Positions 26,592 to 34,586 of a DNA stretch of 42,259 bases are shown one piece after another. How positions within the stretch are numbered: the first letter of the stretch is position 1; the number at the start of each line of letters is the position of its first letter. Origin of the DNA: Polyangiaceae bacterium (GTDB lineage: Bacteria > Myxococcota_A > Polyangia > Polyangiales > Polyangiaceae); assembly GCA_029266615.1 (NCBI GenBank), contig JAQSWN010000030.1, positions 1 through 42,259 of the forward strand. The letters run 5' to 3'. The position numbers were made by a program, and so were the translations under genes. A model generated the notes under the pieces. It saw only the letters and a program-made list of their open reading frames with translations, did not search any database and was not told the origin of the DNA.

Positions 26592-28901
26592 TCAGCTGGC
26601 AGCGGCGCGGGCGGGAGCAGCCGGCGCCGACTTCACCGGCCAACGGAAACGCACGAACCAGCTCGTACCGACGCCCTTGGCGGAGCGCACCTCCAGCCGT
26701 CCCTGCAAGGCATTCACGCGCTCACGAAACGACGCCATGCCGACGCCACGCCCGGACACGTCACTCGCGGCCCCGCGCGTGGTAACTCCGTCTGCGCACA
26801 AGGCCTCCAATAGCTCCCCCTGCGTCGAGTGAGGCATGCCCAGCGCCTTCGCCTTTTCAGCGATGCTGTTCCAGTCGATACCGCGCCCGTCGTCGGTGAT
26901 CTCGAAGCTGAGCGTCTCTCCTTCGACTCGCGCTTTGAGCGTCAGGCTACCCTGTCCAGGCTTTCCGGCGGCGAGCCGCTCGCTCGTCGACTCCAGCCCA
27001 TGGTCCACGGCGTTTCGAACCACGTGCACTAGCTCCGCGAAAAACGGCGCCCAATGCTGCGGGTCGAGCCGAACGTCTTGGCCGCCCACGTCGAGCTCGA
27101 TCTCGCCCTTGCCCAGGCGCCGGGCCAGGGATTTGCCCTGCTCGGCGAGGCGAAGCAGTCCCTTTTGAGCGGGTTCCAGCTGCCAGCTGAGCAGCTGCCG
27201 TAGCACCTCGGACTGGCGATCCGTGGTTGAAAGTTTGGAAATGAGCGCGGCGTACTCCGACTCGGGGACCTCGATCATCCGCTGCCCGGAGGGACCGACG
27301 AAGGTCGCCACGTGCATCGAGATAGCGGTCCAGCGTGAGCGCAGCTCCGAGAGGGTGCGCTGCGTCATGGTTGCTTCTTCCGCCAGCTGCGTCTCCAAGG
27401 TGTGACAAAGCTGGGCGACGACGGTCAGCCCCATCACCCCGGCGTTGCCCTTGAGTGTGTGGAGGGTGCGCTTGAGAGCAGCCATGTCCGAGGTCGCGGA
27501 AGGGGCCGTGATCTGGTTTACCATCGAAGTGGCTTCTTGGAGGAAGCTGGTAAACCCGCTGCGATCCAGCATCAGCTTCTTGAACCCTTGCATTAGCTCG
27601 CCGTGCTCGGCCTCCTCGCGCTCGCGCGCCAAGCGATCCGTCACGTCGGCCACGACCATGAGCACGCCCTCCAGCTCGCCGTCGCGATAGAACGGCAGAT
27701 AGCGGAAGCTCCACGTGCGCGAGCTTTGCGTCAGCTGTTCGGGCATCTGGCTCAAGCAGACCTCGAGCGGCATGAAGCCGTCGTCGATTTGCGACCAGGC
27801 GAGCCGGAACGCCACCGCGAAAGAGCGGGAAAATTGAGAGATGTACTCCCAGAACGGCTGCGGTCTGTCGGCGGGGCCGAACCACTCGCTCACGATCGCG
27901 GAGCGCTCGCTCGCCATCACCCCCTTCGGAGAAAGGTTGATGAAGCCCTGGTCCACGTTGTCCAACACCAGTCGCATGTCGCGGTTCTTCAGCGCGAGCT
28001 CGGCGGTGCGTTCCTCGACCTTTTGCTCCAACGTGCGGTTCATCTGCTCCAGCGCACGGTAGGAGCCGTTCAGCTCGTCCACCATGCGGTTGAAGGAGCC
28101 GCCCAGCACGGAAAGCTCGTCTCCGGAGTGAATGTCCACGCGCACGGAGCGGTCTCCACTGGCGAGCGACTCGGCCGCCTTGGTGAGCGCGCCGACCGGC
28201 TCCGTGATGTGCACGGCTTGGGCGCGGCTCAGCACCAAGCCCAGGGCGGTCACGCCGCCGACGAGGCCGACCACGAGCAGGATGCTGCGCAGCAGGCGGG
28301 AGTCTGATTCTTCTTTGGCGCGGGCCAGAGCCTGATGCATGCGCGCGGTCGACAATCCGTAGCGGACGGTGCCGAGCGCTTCCCGCTCCTCGCTCTCCAC
28401 CGGCACCGCGACCTCCAGCAGATCTTGCCCCAGACGGGTGACCCGCTTCACGCTCGGCGCCTTGACGAGTAGCTCGTCCTCGCGGAGCCCCAAGCGCTTC
28501 CAGGCGTCTTTGTCGGGCGGTTCGGGCTTATCGACCGGATCCCCCCGGCGGCTTTTTGCGAGCGTGACACGCTCGTTATTCACGAACACGCCGTAGACCA
28601 AGTCCTGGTCGTCCTTGACCGCGCGCTCCACGAGACGCTGCATGTCCAAGAACGCGTTGTCCAGCGCGAGGCTGCGCAGGGCGATGGCGTGATTTTGCGT
28701 CAGCACCTTGCCCTTGCTGATGATGCCGTCCTGAATGTGCCCTTGCACGGCTGCGAAATGCTCGGACGAGGCCTGCGCGCTCATGAGCGCGACGATTGCC
28801 GTCGTGGCGAGCGCCATGAGGCTGGAGACGATGAGCAGCAGCCGGACGAACTTGCCGCGCAAGCTCTTACCGGGTCTGAGAGGCGCCGACGGCTGGCTCA
28901 T
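26592..28901 (-). CDS. CheA-like membrane histidine kinase (sensor-HAMP-PAS-like-HPt-HATPase)
   Basis: Sensor kinase of 769 aa. TM1 is about 20-41, then a periplasmic sensor region (42-202), TM2 (about 205-226), HAMP (228-281), a coiled coil (282-305) and a PAS-like region (306-425). An HPt domain (about 440-540) has phosphoacceptor H481 in LHTLKGNAG. A CheA-type ATPase domain ends the protein: N box HVVRNAVDHG (626-635), DDGRGID (670-676) and GRGVGM (717-722). There is no DHp H-box, no CheW-like P5 domain and no attached receiver, so phosphate must pass to a separate regulator. The frame opens 115 codons earlier, but that extension is antisense-like to the upstream gene. ATG 28901 overlaps the upstream stop by 4 nt. 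It is the last gene of a three-gene operon behind two binding proteins. Confidence 0.92.
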   Translation of the reverse strand: MSQPSAPLRPGKSLRGKFVRLLLIVSSLMALATTAIVALMSAQASSEHFAAVQGHIQDGIISKGKVLTQNHAIALRSLALDNAFLDMQRLVERAVKDDQDLVYGVFVNNERVTLAKSRRGDPVDKPEPPDKDAWKRLGLREDELLVKAPSVKRVTRLGQDLLEVAVPVESEEREALGTVRYGLSTARMHQALARAKEESDSRLLRSILLVVGLVGGVTALGLVLSRAQAVHITEPVGALTKAAESLASGDRSVRVDIHSGDELSVLGGSFNRMVDELNGSYRALEQMNRTLEQKVEERTAELALKNRDMRLVLDNVDQGFINLSPKGVMASERSAIVSEWFGPADRPQPFWEYISQFSRSFAVAFRLAWSQIDDGFMPLEVCLSQMPEQLTQSSRTWSFRYLPFYRDGELEGVLMVVADVTDRLAREREEAEHGELMQGFKKLMLDRSGFTSFLQEATSMVNQITAPSATSDMAALKRTLHTLKGNAGVMGLTVVAQLCHTLETQLAEEATMTQRTLSELRSRWTAISMHVATFVGPSGQRMIEVPESEYAALISKLSTTDRQSEVLRQLLSWQLEPAQKGLLRLAEQGKSLARRLGKGEIELDVGGQDVRLDPQHWAPFFAELVHVVRNAVDHGLESTSERLAAGKPGQGSLTLKARVEGETLSFEITDDGRGIDWNSIAEKAKALGMPHSTQGELLEALCADGVTTRGAASDVSGRGVGMASFRERVNALQGRLEVRSAKGVGTSWFVRFRWPVKSAPAAPARAAAS

Positions 28902-29932
28902 CGCTCGAGCACCTTGTCCACTTGTGCGAGCGCGCTGGGCCGCAGCGCGAAGCGCTCTTTGGCCTGCGTGAGGTCCACCGTCGTCGTCGTCGACAGTGGC
29001 AGCTGCGCCGCGTCGGTGCTGGGCAGCGCCCAGTCGTTGTCGGCGATGTCCAACAGGAGGTTGGCGGCCTGCGTGCCGAGCGCGGTGTGGTCCGGCAACA
29101 CCGCGAAGGTGCCGAAGGACTGGCTCGGAGAGACCAGCGACGCCGCGCCCACGATGGTCGGAACCCAGGGCGGCTCGTTCAGCCCGTGGAGCCAACCGTC
29201 CGCGAGCAAGCGAGGCGTGAGCAGCCGGTCGTCGTTGAGGACCCAAATCGCGTCCACGCGCTGCTTCAAGCGGCGGAGCGCGCGCTTGATTTCGGAAGAG
29301 TTCGGGGACTGGCTGACTTCCTCGCGAACGACGCGCGTTTGCTCACGATTGGCGAGCGCGGCTTGGCGCCGGACGAAGCCGGCGAGGGCAGGGCGGTGTA
29401 CGACGCCGATACGCTCGATTGGAGTCGCGATCAGCTTGCGGAGGTTGGTGACGACGGTGATGAGCGGCACCTCGTAGCTGATGCCAGTGGCGCCGCGGAG
29501 GTGAGTCGGCTTGCCCTCCAGAAACGAGCTCATGACGATCACCGAGGGCGGAAATGTAGTGCCTTGCGCTTGCGCTTGCACGCGGCGGTAGCCCTCCACG
29601 GTGGGATTGTTCATGAGCACGAGCCCGGCGGGACGGTACCGGTCGATGCCGCGCTTGATGCTGGCGCTCACGTCGTCGCCCTCCGCGCGCACCGCTACCA
29701 GCTCGAACTCGCGAGACAGCTCGTCCGAAAGGCCCCGCCACACCTCGCCGGTTTGGCGCGTCTCCGGCATGCACACCAAAATTGACTTCTGGCCCGGCTT
29801 GTTCGCGTGCGACGAGAACAGAACCGCGTCCTTACCGACTCCGCCGCGCTCGGCCGTGCTGGCGGCGCAACCGAAGACGGCGCCAGCCAGGGCGGGCGTG
29901 CCCAGCATGAAGTGTCTGCGCGTCATCGCCAT
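28898..29932 (-). CDS. Tat-type lipoprotein, ABC_sub_bind family periplasmic binding protein
   Basis: Protein of 344 aa whose N-terminus combines a twin-arginine motif (TRRHFML) with a lipobox (VFGC, Cys22), indicating Tat export and lipid anchoring. The mature part has the two-lobe type I periplasmic-binding fold of the ABC_sub_bind/TrpX family: 'KSILVCMPETRQTGEVWRGL', 'RPAGLVLMNNP', 'DAIWVLNDDRLLTP' and 'FGTFAVLPDHTALG'. These proteins normally serve ABC importers, yet no permease or ATPase gene is nearby. Its stop overlaps the kinase start by 4 nt and its start overlaps the upstream gene's end by 10 nt. I infer that it presents a ligand to the kinase's periplasmic domain. ATG 29926 is an alternative start. 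Confidence 0.82.
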   Translation of the reverse strand: MAMTRRHFMLGTPALAGAVFGCAASTAERGGVGKDAVLFSSHANKPGQKSILVCMPETRQTGEVWRGLSDELSREFELVAVRAEGDDVSASIKRGIDRYRPAGLVLMNNPTVEGYRRVQAQAQGTTFPPSVIVMSSFLEGKPTHLRGATGISYEVPLITVVTNLRKLIATPIERIGVVHRPALAGFVRRQAALANREQTRVVREEVSQSPNSSEIKRALRRLKQRVDAIWVLNDDRLLTPRLLADGWLHGLNEPPWVPTIVGAASLVSPSQSFGTFAVLPDHTALGTQAANLLLDIADNDWALPSTDAAQLPLSTTTTVDLTQAKERFALRPSALAQVDKVLER

Positions 29933-30537
29933 TCGTCGACTCCCAGCAATTTCGAAACGTCCTTCGGCATCTTGCTGATGGCGCTGATCACGGTGGCGCC
30001 GCCCGGTCCGGTGTTGGCCACGGCGGGCAACCCCACCGTGAGCTCCAGCTCGCGCACCGAGAGCGCGAGGCGGCTGGCCGCGCGCAGGTCCGCGACCAAC
30101 CGCGCTGGCAAAAGCACCGCGTCCACCCGTTGCATTTGCAGGAGCGGCAGCAGATCTTCGATTTTGGTCACGCGCTCCACGCGCGCTTGTTGCCCTACCA
30201 GGCGCCGCACGAAGCGATTCGTGCCGTCGCGACCGAGTAGGTCCAGCGCGCCCACGGACGCGATCTTGTTGGGCTCCGGGCTCACTCCCGCTCCGACGAG
30301 CGAATAGCGCTCCTCCATCGAGCCCTTCGCCAGACCGTGGAGCGCCGCGTTCAGGCTCTGCGCGGCGAGCACGATGGGCAAGGTGAGCACGGCGTCGGGC
30401 GCGTCTTGCAGCGCCCGCTCGAAGTCGGCGACGCGCCCTACCGCAGTCGTGGTGACGCCCGGCAGGCCCGCGCCTAGCAAGCTCTGGAACGCGCGCTGTT
30501 TCACGGCCACATGCAGGTAGACCAGCAGCTTACCCAT
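29923..30537 (-). CDS. Short periplasmic-binding-protein-like protein
   Basis: Protein of 204 aa (ATG 30537; GTG 30558 would add 7 residues). The sequence shows the alternating alpha/beta pattern of type II substrate-binding proteins, roughly of the phosphonate/phosphate-binding kind, with 'DFERALQDAPDAVLTLP' and 'RVDAVLLPARLVADLR' helices and strands. It is short for that family. No convincing signal peptide is present: 'MGKLLVYLHVAVKQ' is not followed by a cleavage site, and an in-frame stop 33 nt upstream of the GTG rules out a longer N-terminus. It may be cytoplasmic or exported by an uncommon route. It is the first gene of the operon with the Tat lipoprotein and kinase and overlaps the former by 10 nt. 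Family call moderate, function unknown. Confidence 0.65.
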   Translation of the reverse strand: MGKLLVYLHVAVKQRAFQSLLGAGLPGVTTTAVGRVADFERALQDAPDAVLTLPIVLAAQSLNAALHGLAKGSMEERYSLVGAGVSPEPNKIASVGALDLLGRDGTNRFVRRLVGQQARVERVTKIEDLLPLLQMQRVDAVLLPARLVADLRAASRLALSVRELELTVGLPAVANTGPGGATVISAISKMPKDVSKLLGVDEWR

Positions 30538-30656
30538 GGAAGAGCCCGCGCCCGTCACGAGTGAGGGAGGCGGCGTCAGCGTCCCTTACCTTGGTGTGTT
30601 GTTGTGCAGGAGTCATCAACGAGAGCGCGGGAGCCTGAAGGAAGTGTGGACTCTAC

Positions 30657-30685
30657 GTTTTACGACGCGTAACTTTTTATGTTAA
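30657..30685 (-). promoter_or_regulatory. Candidate promoter of the binding-protein/kinase operon
   Basis: On the minus strand TTAACA (30685-30680) is followed after exactly 17 bp by TAAAAC (30662-30657). The site sits in a locally AT-rich patch and about 120 bp upstream of ATG 30537, leaving a leader of around 110 nt. Confidence 0.5.
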
Positions 30686-30839
30686 GCAGGAAACTCTCAT
30701 GGCGGGGCCGTTCACCGCGCGCCTCGCCCGTTGACGGATCTCACGGTGTGGGCGCGCCTCATGAGTGGCGCTCCGCCTCGTTCTGACGAGCTCGCGATTT
30801 GTCGCACTTACTCCCACTAAATGTGGCTGTGCCCTCATA

Positions 30840-30880
30840 AGTTCCGGCTGCTTTCGGCCGCTATCTCGTAGGACGGAACT
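30840..30880 (+). other. Hairpin in the leader of the TonB-dependent receptor gene
   Basis: Arms AGTTCCG (30840-30846) and CGGAACT (30874-30880) are perfect 7-bp complements. Inside lies a smaller CGGC/GCCG stem. The element ends 78 bp before the receptor start. It could be a leader structure or an operator; nothing matches a known riboswitch class. Confidence 0.4.
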
Positions 30881-30958
30881 GTAGCTCTAGTCCTCGAACG
30901 CTCCCGTGCCGCTCGCTCAGCATCCTGCTTGCGACCGTTCCCGCCGCTCGCCCCGCCA

Positions 30959-33130
30959 ATGAAGCTCAAGGTACCTGTCTGCGTCTCCGTTTTAGGCTTG
31001 GCGTCGCTCTTTTCCGGCGTGACTCGTGTGGCTCGCGCTGCGGACGACGCGCCGAACGATGGCGCGCAGGGTAGGAAAGAGTCGCCTGCCGAAGGCGAAG
31101 CCGTCAGCGATCTGGATCTGGTGAAGCTCCTCAACGTCGAGGTCTCCACCGCCAGCAAAACCCGCGAAAGTGTGGAGGACGCTCCGGCTGTAATCACTGT
31201 CGTCACGCGGGAAGAGATCCGGCGCTGGGGTTACCAGAGCGTGGCGGAGGTGTTGTCACACACCGTCGGCTTCTATCTCATCGACGACCATATTCTGCCC
31301 AACGCTTCCGTGCGCGGCGTGAGCGGCGGTTTGGGCGCGGAGAGCAGCGGCATCAAAGTCATGATCGACGGCCGCTCGGTCGCGTACCGGAGCACCTCCG
31401 GCAACTGGCTCGGCGTCGAGCTGGTTCCTCTGGAGATGGTCGAGCAAATCGAGATCATCCGCGGGCCCGCGTCGGCGCTGTACGGCGCCGACGCGTTTCT
31501 CGGTGTCGTCAACGTCATCACGACGCCGCCGGACTCAGTGCGCCCCGTGCGCGCGCGCGTCACCGCCGGCTTGACGGGAACGAATCCTTCGTCCCGCTTC
31601 GACGTCGCATCCGGCGCCCAGTTCGGCAAGCTCGACGTCCTCCTCGGTGCCGCCGGTGAGTACGACGACCGCTCCGGGCTCGCGCTGCCCGCGGAGTCTC
31701 CGGCGCCGACGCTTCCTTCCGGCGTCGGGGACCGGCGAACGACCCTGGACCTGAAGCGCCGCTCGCTCGTGCTCTCTGGGCGCGTTGGCTATGGCGGGGA
31801 GCGCGGTCACGTGCGGCTGAGCGCCTCCGGCTCCGGCCTCACCCGCGGCGGAGACCTAGCCCATTGGGCACAGCTCACGAGCACGGCAGACGGAGCCCGC
31901 GGTACTCGCGTCGCGCTCGGCCAGTTCCGGCTCAACGTGGACGCGCTGCTCCACGCTACGGACACGCTCGCCTTCGCCGTGCAGAGCACGTACTTCCAGG
32001 GCGGCATCTTGCCGCAAGACCGCGTCGAAATCGGCAGCGACTTGTTCTACGTGGAGCGGAAGCAAGCGTATCGCGGCGTGGACTCCATGGTGGAGGCTCG
32101 CTACACGCCGTCCTCCCGCCTCAGCATCATCACGGGGGTGGAAGCGCTCTACGATCGCGAAGCGCTGGGCGCTCCCGATCGCATCAACCGCGCCACGGGC
32201 CAGTCGGTCCTCTCCGGCGGCATCGACCGCACGGAAGAGCTGGTGAATATCGGCTCGTACGCCAGCGTCAACTACAAGCTGTTGGATCCCGGGCTCAAGC
32301 TCACCGGTGGCTTACGCTTCGATCGCCATAGCGTTTACGGCTCGCAAGTCACGGGTCGCGTGGGCGTGACCTCACGGCTCTCCAAATCCTTGGTGGCGAA
32401 GCTGCTGTACGGCAGCGCCTTCAAGGCGCCTTCACCTTACCTGCTGTACGCGACGCCGCTCCGTCCCGGGGACGTCGTGGGCAATCGCTTCTTGAATCCG
32501 CAGCTCATCAAGACCGGCGAATATCAAATGTCGTGGATGCCGGCGCGCATCTTCGGTGTCACGTCCGGCGTCTCCTACAGCTGGTTGGACGACAAGGCCG
32601 AGTTCACTCCCCAAGGCATCAACCAAACCGCGCGCAACGTGGCCAGTCAGGAGAGCTTGTCCTGGGAAACCCGCGCCGACGTGCGCGACTACCATTACGA
32701 CCTCTACGCGTCGTTCGACCTCGTTCGCTCTCGGCGGGATCTCGGTCAAGAGGGGTACGCGGCCCGTCTCGTAGGGCAGAACAACGTCGTTTACCCACCT
32801 TGGATCGCGCGCGCGGGCGCCATGTTCGCGGTTCCCTCCGTGCCGGACGTGCCGTTGCGGCTGGGCGCGGAAGGCATGTGGGTGGGGCCTCGTCGCGCCT
32901 CGGATACGAGCATCGTGGAGCGGGGGGAGAGCTTCAATCTGCCGGCGTACTTTTTGTTGGACGTTACGCTTTCGACTCGCGAGGTGTACCTCGTACCCGG
33001 CCACGAAACGCGCTTCGCGCTCCGCGGTAAGAACCTTCTCGTCGCGCGGGGGCCCGATCCTGGGTTTTCGGGCTTCGAGTACCCCATCCAGCCTGCGCAG
33101 ATTTTCTTCGAGGTCGAGCATGTCTATTGA
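30959..33130 (+). CDS. TonB-dependent outer-membrane receptor
   Basis: Receptor of 723 aa from ATG 30959 (the frame opens at TTG 30929, but ATG gives a proper signal peptide ending 'RVARA'). The plug domain (about 55-185) shows 'VEVSTASKTRESVEDAPAVITVV' in shortened form as 'STASKTRES', then 'EIIRGPASALYGADAFLGVVNV', a hallmark of the family. The rest is a 22-strand-type barrel, closing with 'IFFEVEHVY'. It would move or sense a ligand across the outer membrane using TonB energy. The barrel resembles BtuB/CirA-type or the orphan myxobacterial receptors, and the ligand cannot be read from sequence. It overlaps the downstream binding lipoprotein gene by 11 nt and is divergent from the kinase operon. 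No N-terminal anti-sigma signalling domain is present. Confidence 0.92.
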   Translation: MKLKVPVCVSVLGLASLFSGVTRVARAADDAPNDGAQGRKESPAEGEAVSDLDLVKLLNVEVSTASKTRESVEDAPAVITVVTREEIRRWGYQSVAEVLSHTVGFYLIDDHILPNASVRGVSGGLGAESSGIKVMIDGRSVAYRSTSGNWLGVELVPLEMVEQIEIIRGPASALYGADAFLGVVNVITTPPDSVRPVRARVTAGLTGTNPSSRFDVASGAQFGKLDVLLGAAGEYDDRSGLALPAESPAPTLPSGVGDRRTTLDLKRRSLVLSGRVGYGGERGHVRLSASGSGLTRGGDLAHWAQLTSTADGARGTRVALGQFRLNVDALLHATDTLAFAVQSTYFQGGILPQDRVEIGSDLFYVERKQAYRGVDSMVEARYTPSSRLSIITGVEALYDREALGAPDRINRATGQSVLSGGIDRTEELVNIGSYASVNYKLLDPGLKLTGGLRFDRHSVYGSQVTGRVGVTSRLSKSLVAKLLYGSAFKAPSPYLLYATPLRPGDVVGNRFLNPQLIKTGEYQMSWMPARIFGVTSGVSYSWLDDKAEFTPQGINQTARNVASQESLSWETRADVRDYHYDLYASFDLVRSRRDLGQEGYAARLVGQNNVVYPPWIARAGAMFAVPSVPDVPLRLGAEGMWVGPRRASDTSIVERGESFNLPAYFLLDVTLSTREVYLVPGHETRFALRGKNLLVARGPDPGFSGFEYPIQPAQIFFEVEHVY

Positions 33131-34325
33131 ATGCCGCCGCGTCGCGCTGAGCGCGCTCCTCCTGGCGCTCACCGGCTGCTCGTCGGAGAAAGAGCCTGCT
33201 TCCGGAATCGCCATCGGGCTGCTCTTGCCATTCACCGGTAGCGCGTCCGCGACCGCGAGCAACCTGGAGCGCGCCACCCTCTACGCCGCCGATCGCATCA
33301 ACGAAGGCGGCGGCATCGCCGGCCAAAAGGTGCGCATCGTCTCGCGCGACACGCATTCGGACGTCGTCCGCGGGCGCCGTGCTGCCGAGCAGCTCGCGGC
33401 CGAGGGCGTGGTCGCGGTGATCGGCCCGGAGAGCGCCGAAATCGCGGAGGCGATTCGGCCGGCGCTCGCCGCAGCCGGCGTCTTGTTCTTGTCGCCGCTA
33501 GTCGGAGCTGCCGCCGAGCCGAGCCGCGTGTGCGACACGCCGTGGTTTCGCTTGGCGCCCTCGGCCAAGTCTCTGGGCGAGGCACTCGCCAAGCAAGCCA
33601 CCAGCGAGGAGGCTCCGCGCGTCGCTGTACTCTACAGCTCTTCTCCCTACGACCGCGCGCTGGGCGGCGCGGCCGCGGACCGCTTCATCACCCTGGGGGG
33701 TGAGGTCGCGCTCCAGCTTCAGCTCAACCCCAACGCCCAGAGCTACGCGAGCGTCGTCTCTGCCGCCACGGACGCGGGCGTGACCGACGTCATCCTCGCC
33801 GCGTCCCCGCGCGCCGCCGCCATCCTCATCAACGAGTTCGACGGGCTGAGCCGCGAGAAGCCGCGCTGGTTCCTATCCCCGCTCCTCAAGACCGATCTCT
33901 TGGTGCAAAATGTGGCTCCCCAAGCGCTGGAAGACGCGCTCGGCGTCGCTCCCAAAATCTACGATCACAGCGAAGAGTTCCCTCTCGCGTTCTCCAAGCG
34001 TTGGGAAGGTGACCAGCCGCTGGAAGGCGCCTACTTCTATTACGACGCGATGGCGCTCTTGGCCGTGGCGCTGGCCAAGGCCACCGCGAACCCGAGCGGC
34101 ACCCTCACGCTGGACCGCGCGATGCTGGACGCGGCCGGGCCACCCGGGGAAGGGGTGCGCTGGGACGAGCTGGACGCCGGCCTGGAGCGCCTGAGCGAAG
34201 GCGACGACCTCTACTACACCGGCCTCACGGGCCCCCTGAGCCTGGAGCGCTGCGGCTCCCGCAGCACCGGGGCGACGGAAGACTGGACCGTCCGGAACGG
34301 CGCCATCCTCGACCTCTCGAAGTGA
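33120..34325 (+). CDS. LIV-type (Peripla_BP_6) substrate-binding lipoprotein
   Basis: Protein of 401 aa with a lipoprotein signal (ALTGC, Cys20) followed by a type I periplasmic-binding fold of the Leu/Ile/Val receptor family: 'IGLLLPFTGSASATASNLE', 'EGVVAVIGPESAEIAEAIRP', 'VAVLYSSSPYDRALG' and 'GVTDVILAASP'. Such proteins bind branched amino acids, amides or other small molecules in the periplasm. The start overlaps the receptor gene by 11 nt, so both are one operon and probably cooperate. No LIV permease or ATPase genes follow; the operon ends at a hairpin before a tRNA. I infer that it hands over or reports ligand delivered by the receptor. Confidence 0.9.
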   Translation: MSIECRRVALSALLLALTGCSSEKEPASGIAIGLLLPFTGSASATASNLERATLYAADRINEGGGIAGQKVRIVSRDTHSDVVRGRRAAEQLAAEGVVAVIGPESAEIAEAIRPALAAAGVLFLSPLVGAAAEPSRVCDTPWFRLAPSAKSLGEALAKQATSEEAPRVAVLYSSSPYDRALGGAAADRFITLGGEVALQLQLNPNAQSYASVVSAATDAGVTDVILAASPRAAAILINEFDGLSREKPRWFLSPLLKTDLLVQNVAPQALEDALGVAPKIYDHSEEFPLAFSKRWEGDQPLEGAYFYYDAMALLAVALAKATANPSGTLTLDRAMLDAAGPPGEGVRWDELDAGLERLSEGDDLYYTGLTGPLSLERCGSRSTGATEDWTVRNGAILDLSK

Positions 34326-34326
34326 C

Positions 34327-34348
34327 TCGCGCGGTGGGAACCGCGCGA
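34327..34348. terminator. Strong hairpin after the binding lipoprotein gene
   Basis: TCGCGCGGT-GGGA-ACCGCGCGA is a perfect 9-bp stem with a 4-nt loop, beginning 2 bp after the stop codon. It separates the plus operon from the convergent tRNA gene. It lacks a T tract but is well placed for termination from both sides. Confidence 0.6.
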
Positions 34349-34365
34349 CCAGGGGGACTGAGTTG

Positions 34366-34442
34366 TGGTGCCGAAGGCCAGACTTGAACTGGCGACACCG
34401 CGCTTATGAAGCGCGTGCTCTAACCGGCTGAGCTACTTCGGC
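34366..34442 (-). tRNA. tRNA-Met (elongator, CAT)
   Basis: Full cloverleaf on the minus strand: acceptor GCCGAAG/CTTCGGC, D arm GCTC...GAGC, anticodon stem CGCGC/GCGCG with loop TTCATAA (anticodon complement at 34406-34408), T stem GCCAG/CTGGC, discriminator A and an encoded CCA (34366-34368). Position 1 pairs normally with position 72, unlike initiator tRNA. The acceptor stem lacks the C4-G69/C5-G68 pairs of Ile2. Elongator Met is the best call. Confidence 0.9.
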
Positions 34443-34461
34443 GGGGCTGAAACGGGCGCGG

Positions 34462-34491
34462 AATATGGTCGCTCGCCCAAGGGGCTGTCAA
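34462..34491 (-). promoter_or_regulatory. Promoter of the tRNA-Met gene
   Basis: A perfect -35 TTGACA (34491-34486) and a -10-like CATATT (34467-34462) are 18 bp apart on the minus strand. The -10 ends 19 nt before the tRNA 5' end, a normal distance for a stable-RNA promoter. Confidence 0.65.
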
Positions 34492-34535
34492 GCAGGTTCC
34501 GGCGATTCGTGTGCCCAAAAGACGCCCGAGGCGGA

Positions 34536-34565
34536 TCCGGGCCGGGCAGAATGCCCTGGCCCGGA
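34536..34565 (-). terminator. Intrinsic terminator of the response-regulator gene
   Basis: Outer arms TCCGGGCC/GGCCCGGA and an inner GGGC/GCCC stem make a 12-bp hairpin with a one-base bulge and loop ATTCT (plus-strand AGAAT). On the minus strand a TCTTTTGG stretch follows about 12 nt later. It begins 22 bp after the response-regulator stop. Confidence 0.65.
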
Positions 34566-34586
34566 CGCGGGCGGCGCGCGCTCCGC

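Larger units (their letters stand above)
30538..30958. promoter_or_regulatory. Divergent intergenic control region of the receptor/kinase operons
   Basis: This 421-bp stretch contains no supportable gene. It is the only control region between the minus operon (binding proteins and kinase) and the plus operon (TonB-dependent receptor and binding lipoprotein). It holds a minus-strand promoter candidate near 30657-30685 inside an AT-rich patch, and a leader hairpin at 30840-30880. No convincing plus-strand -35/-10 pair or sigma54 site was found. Confidence 0.6.

Noticed and set aside
28902..29246. 115-codon N-terminal extension of the sensor kinase
   Set aside because: It overlaps the binding-lipoprotein gene out of frame, and the ATG at 28901 has the usual 4-nt overlap and leads directly into a membrane segment.
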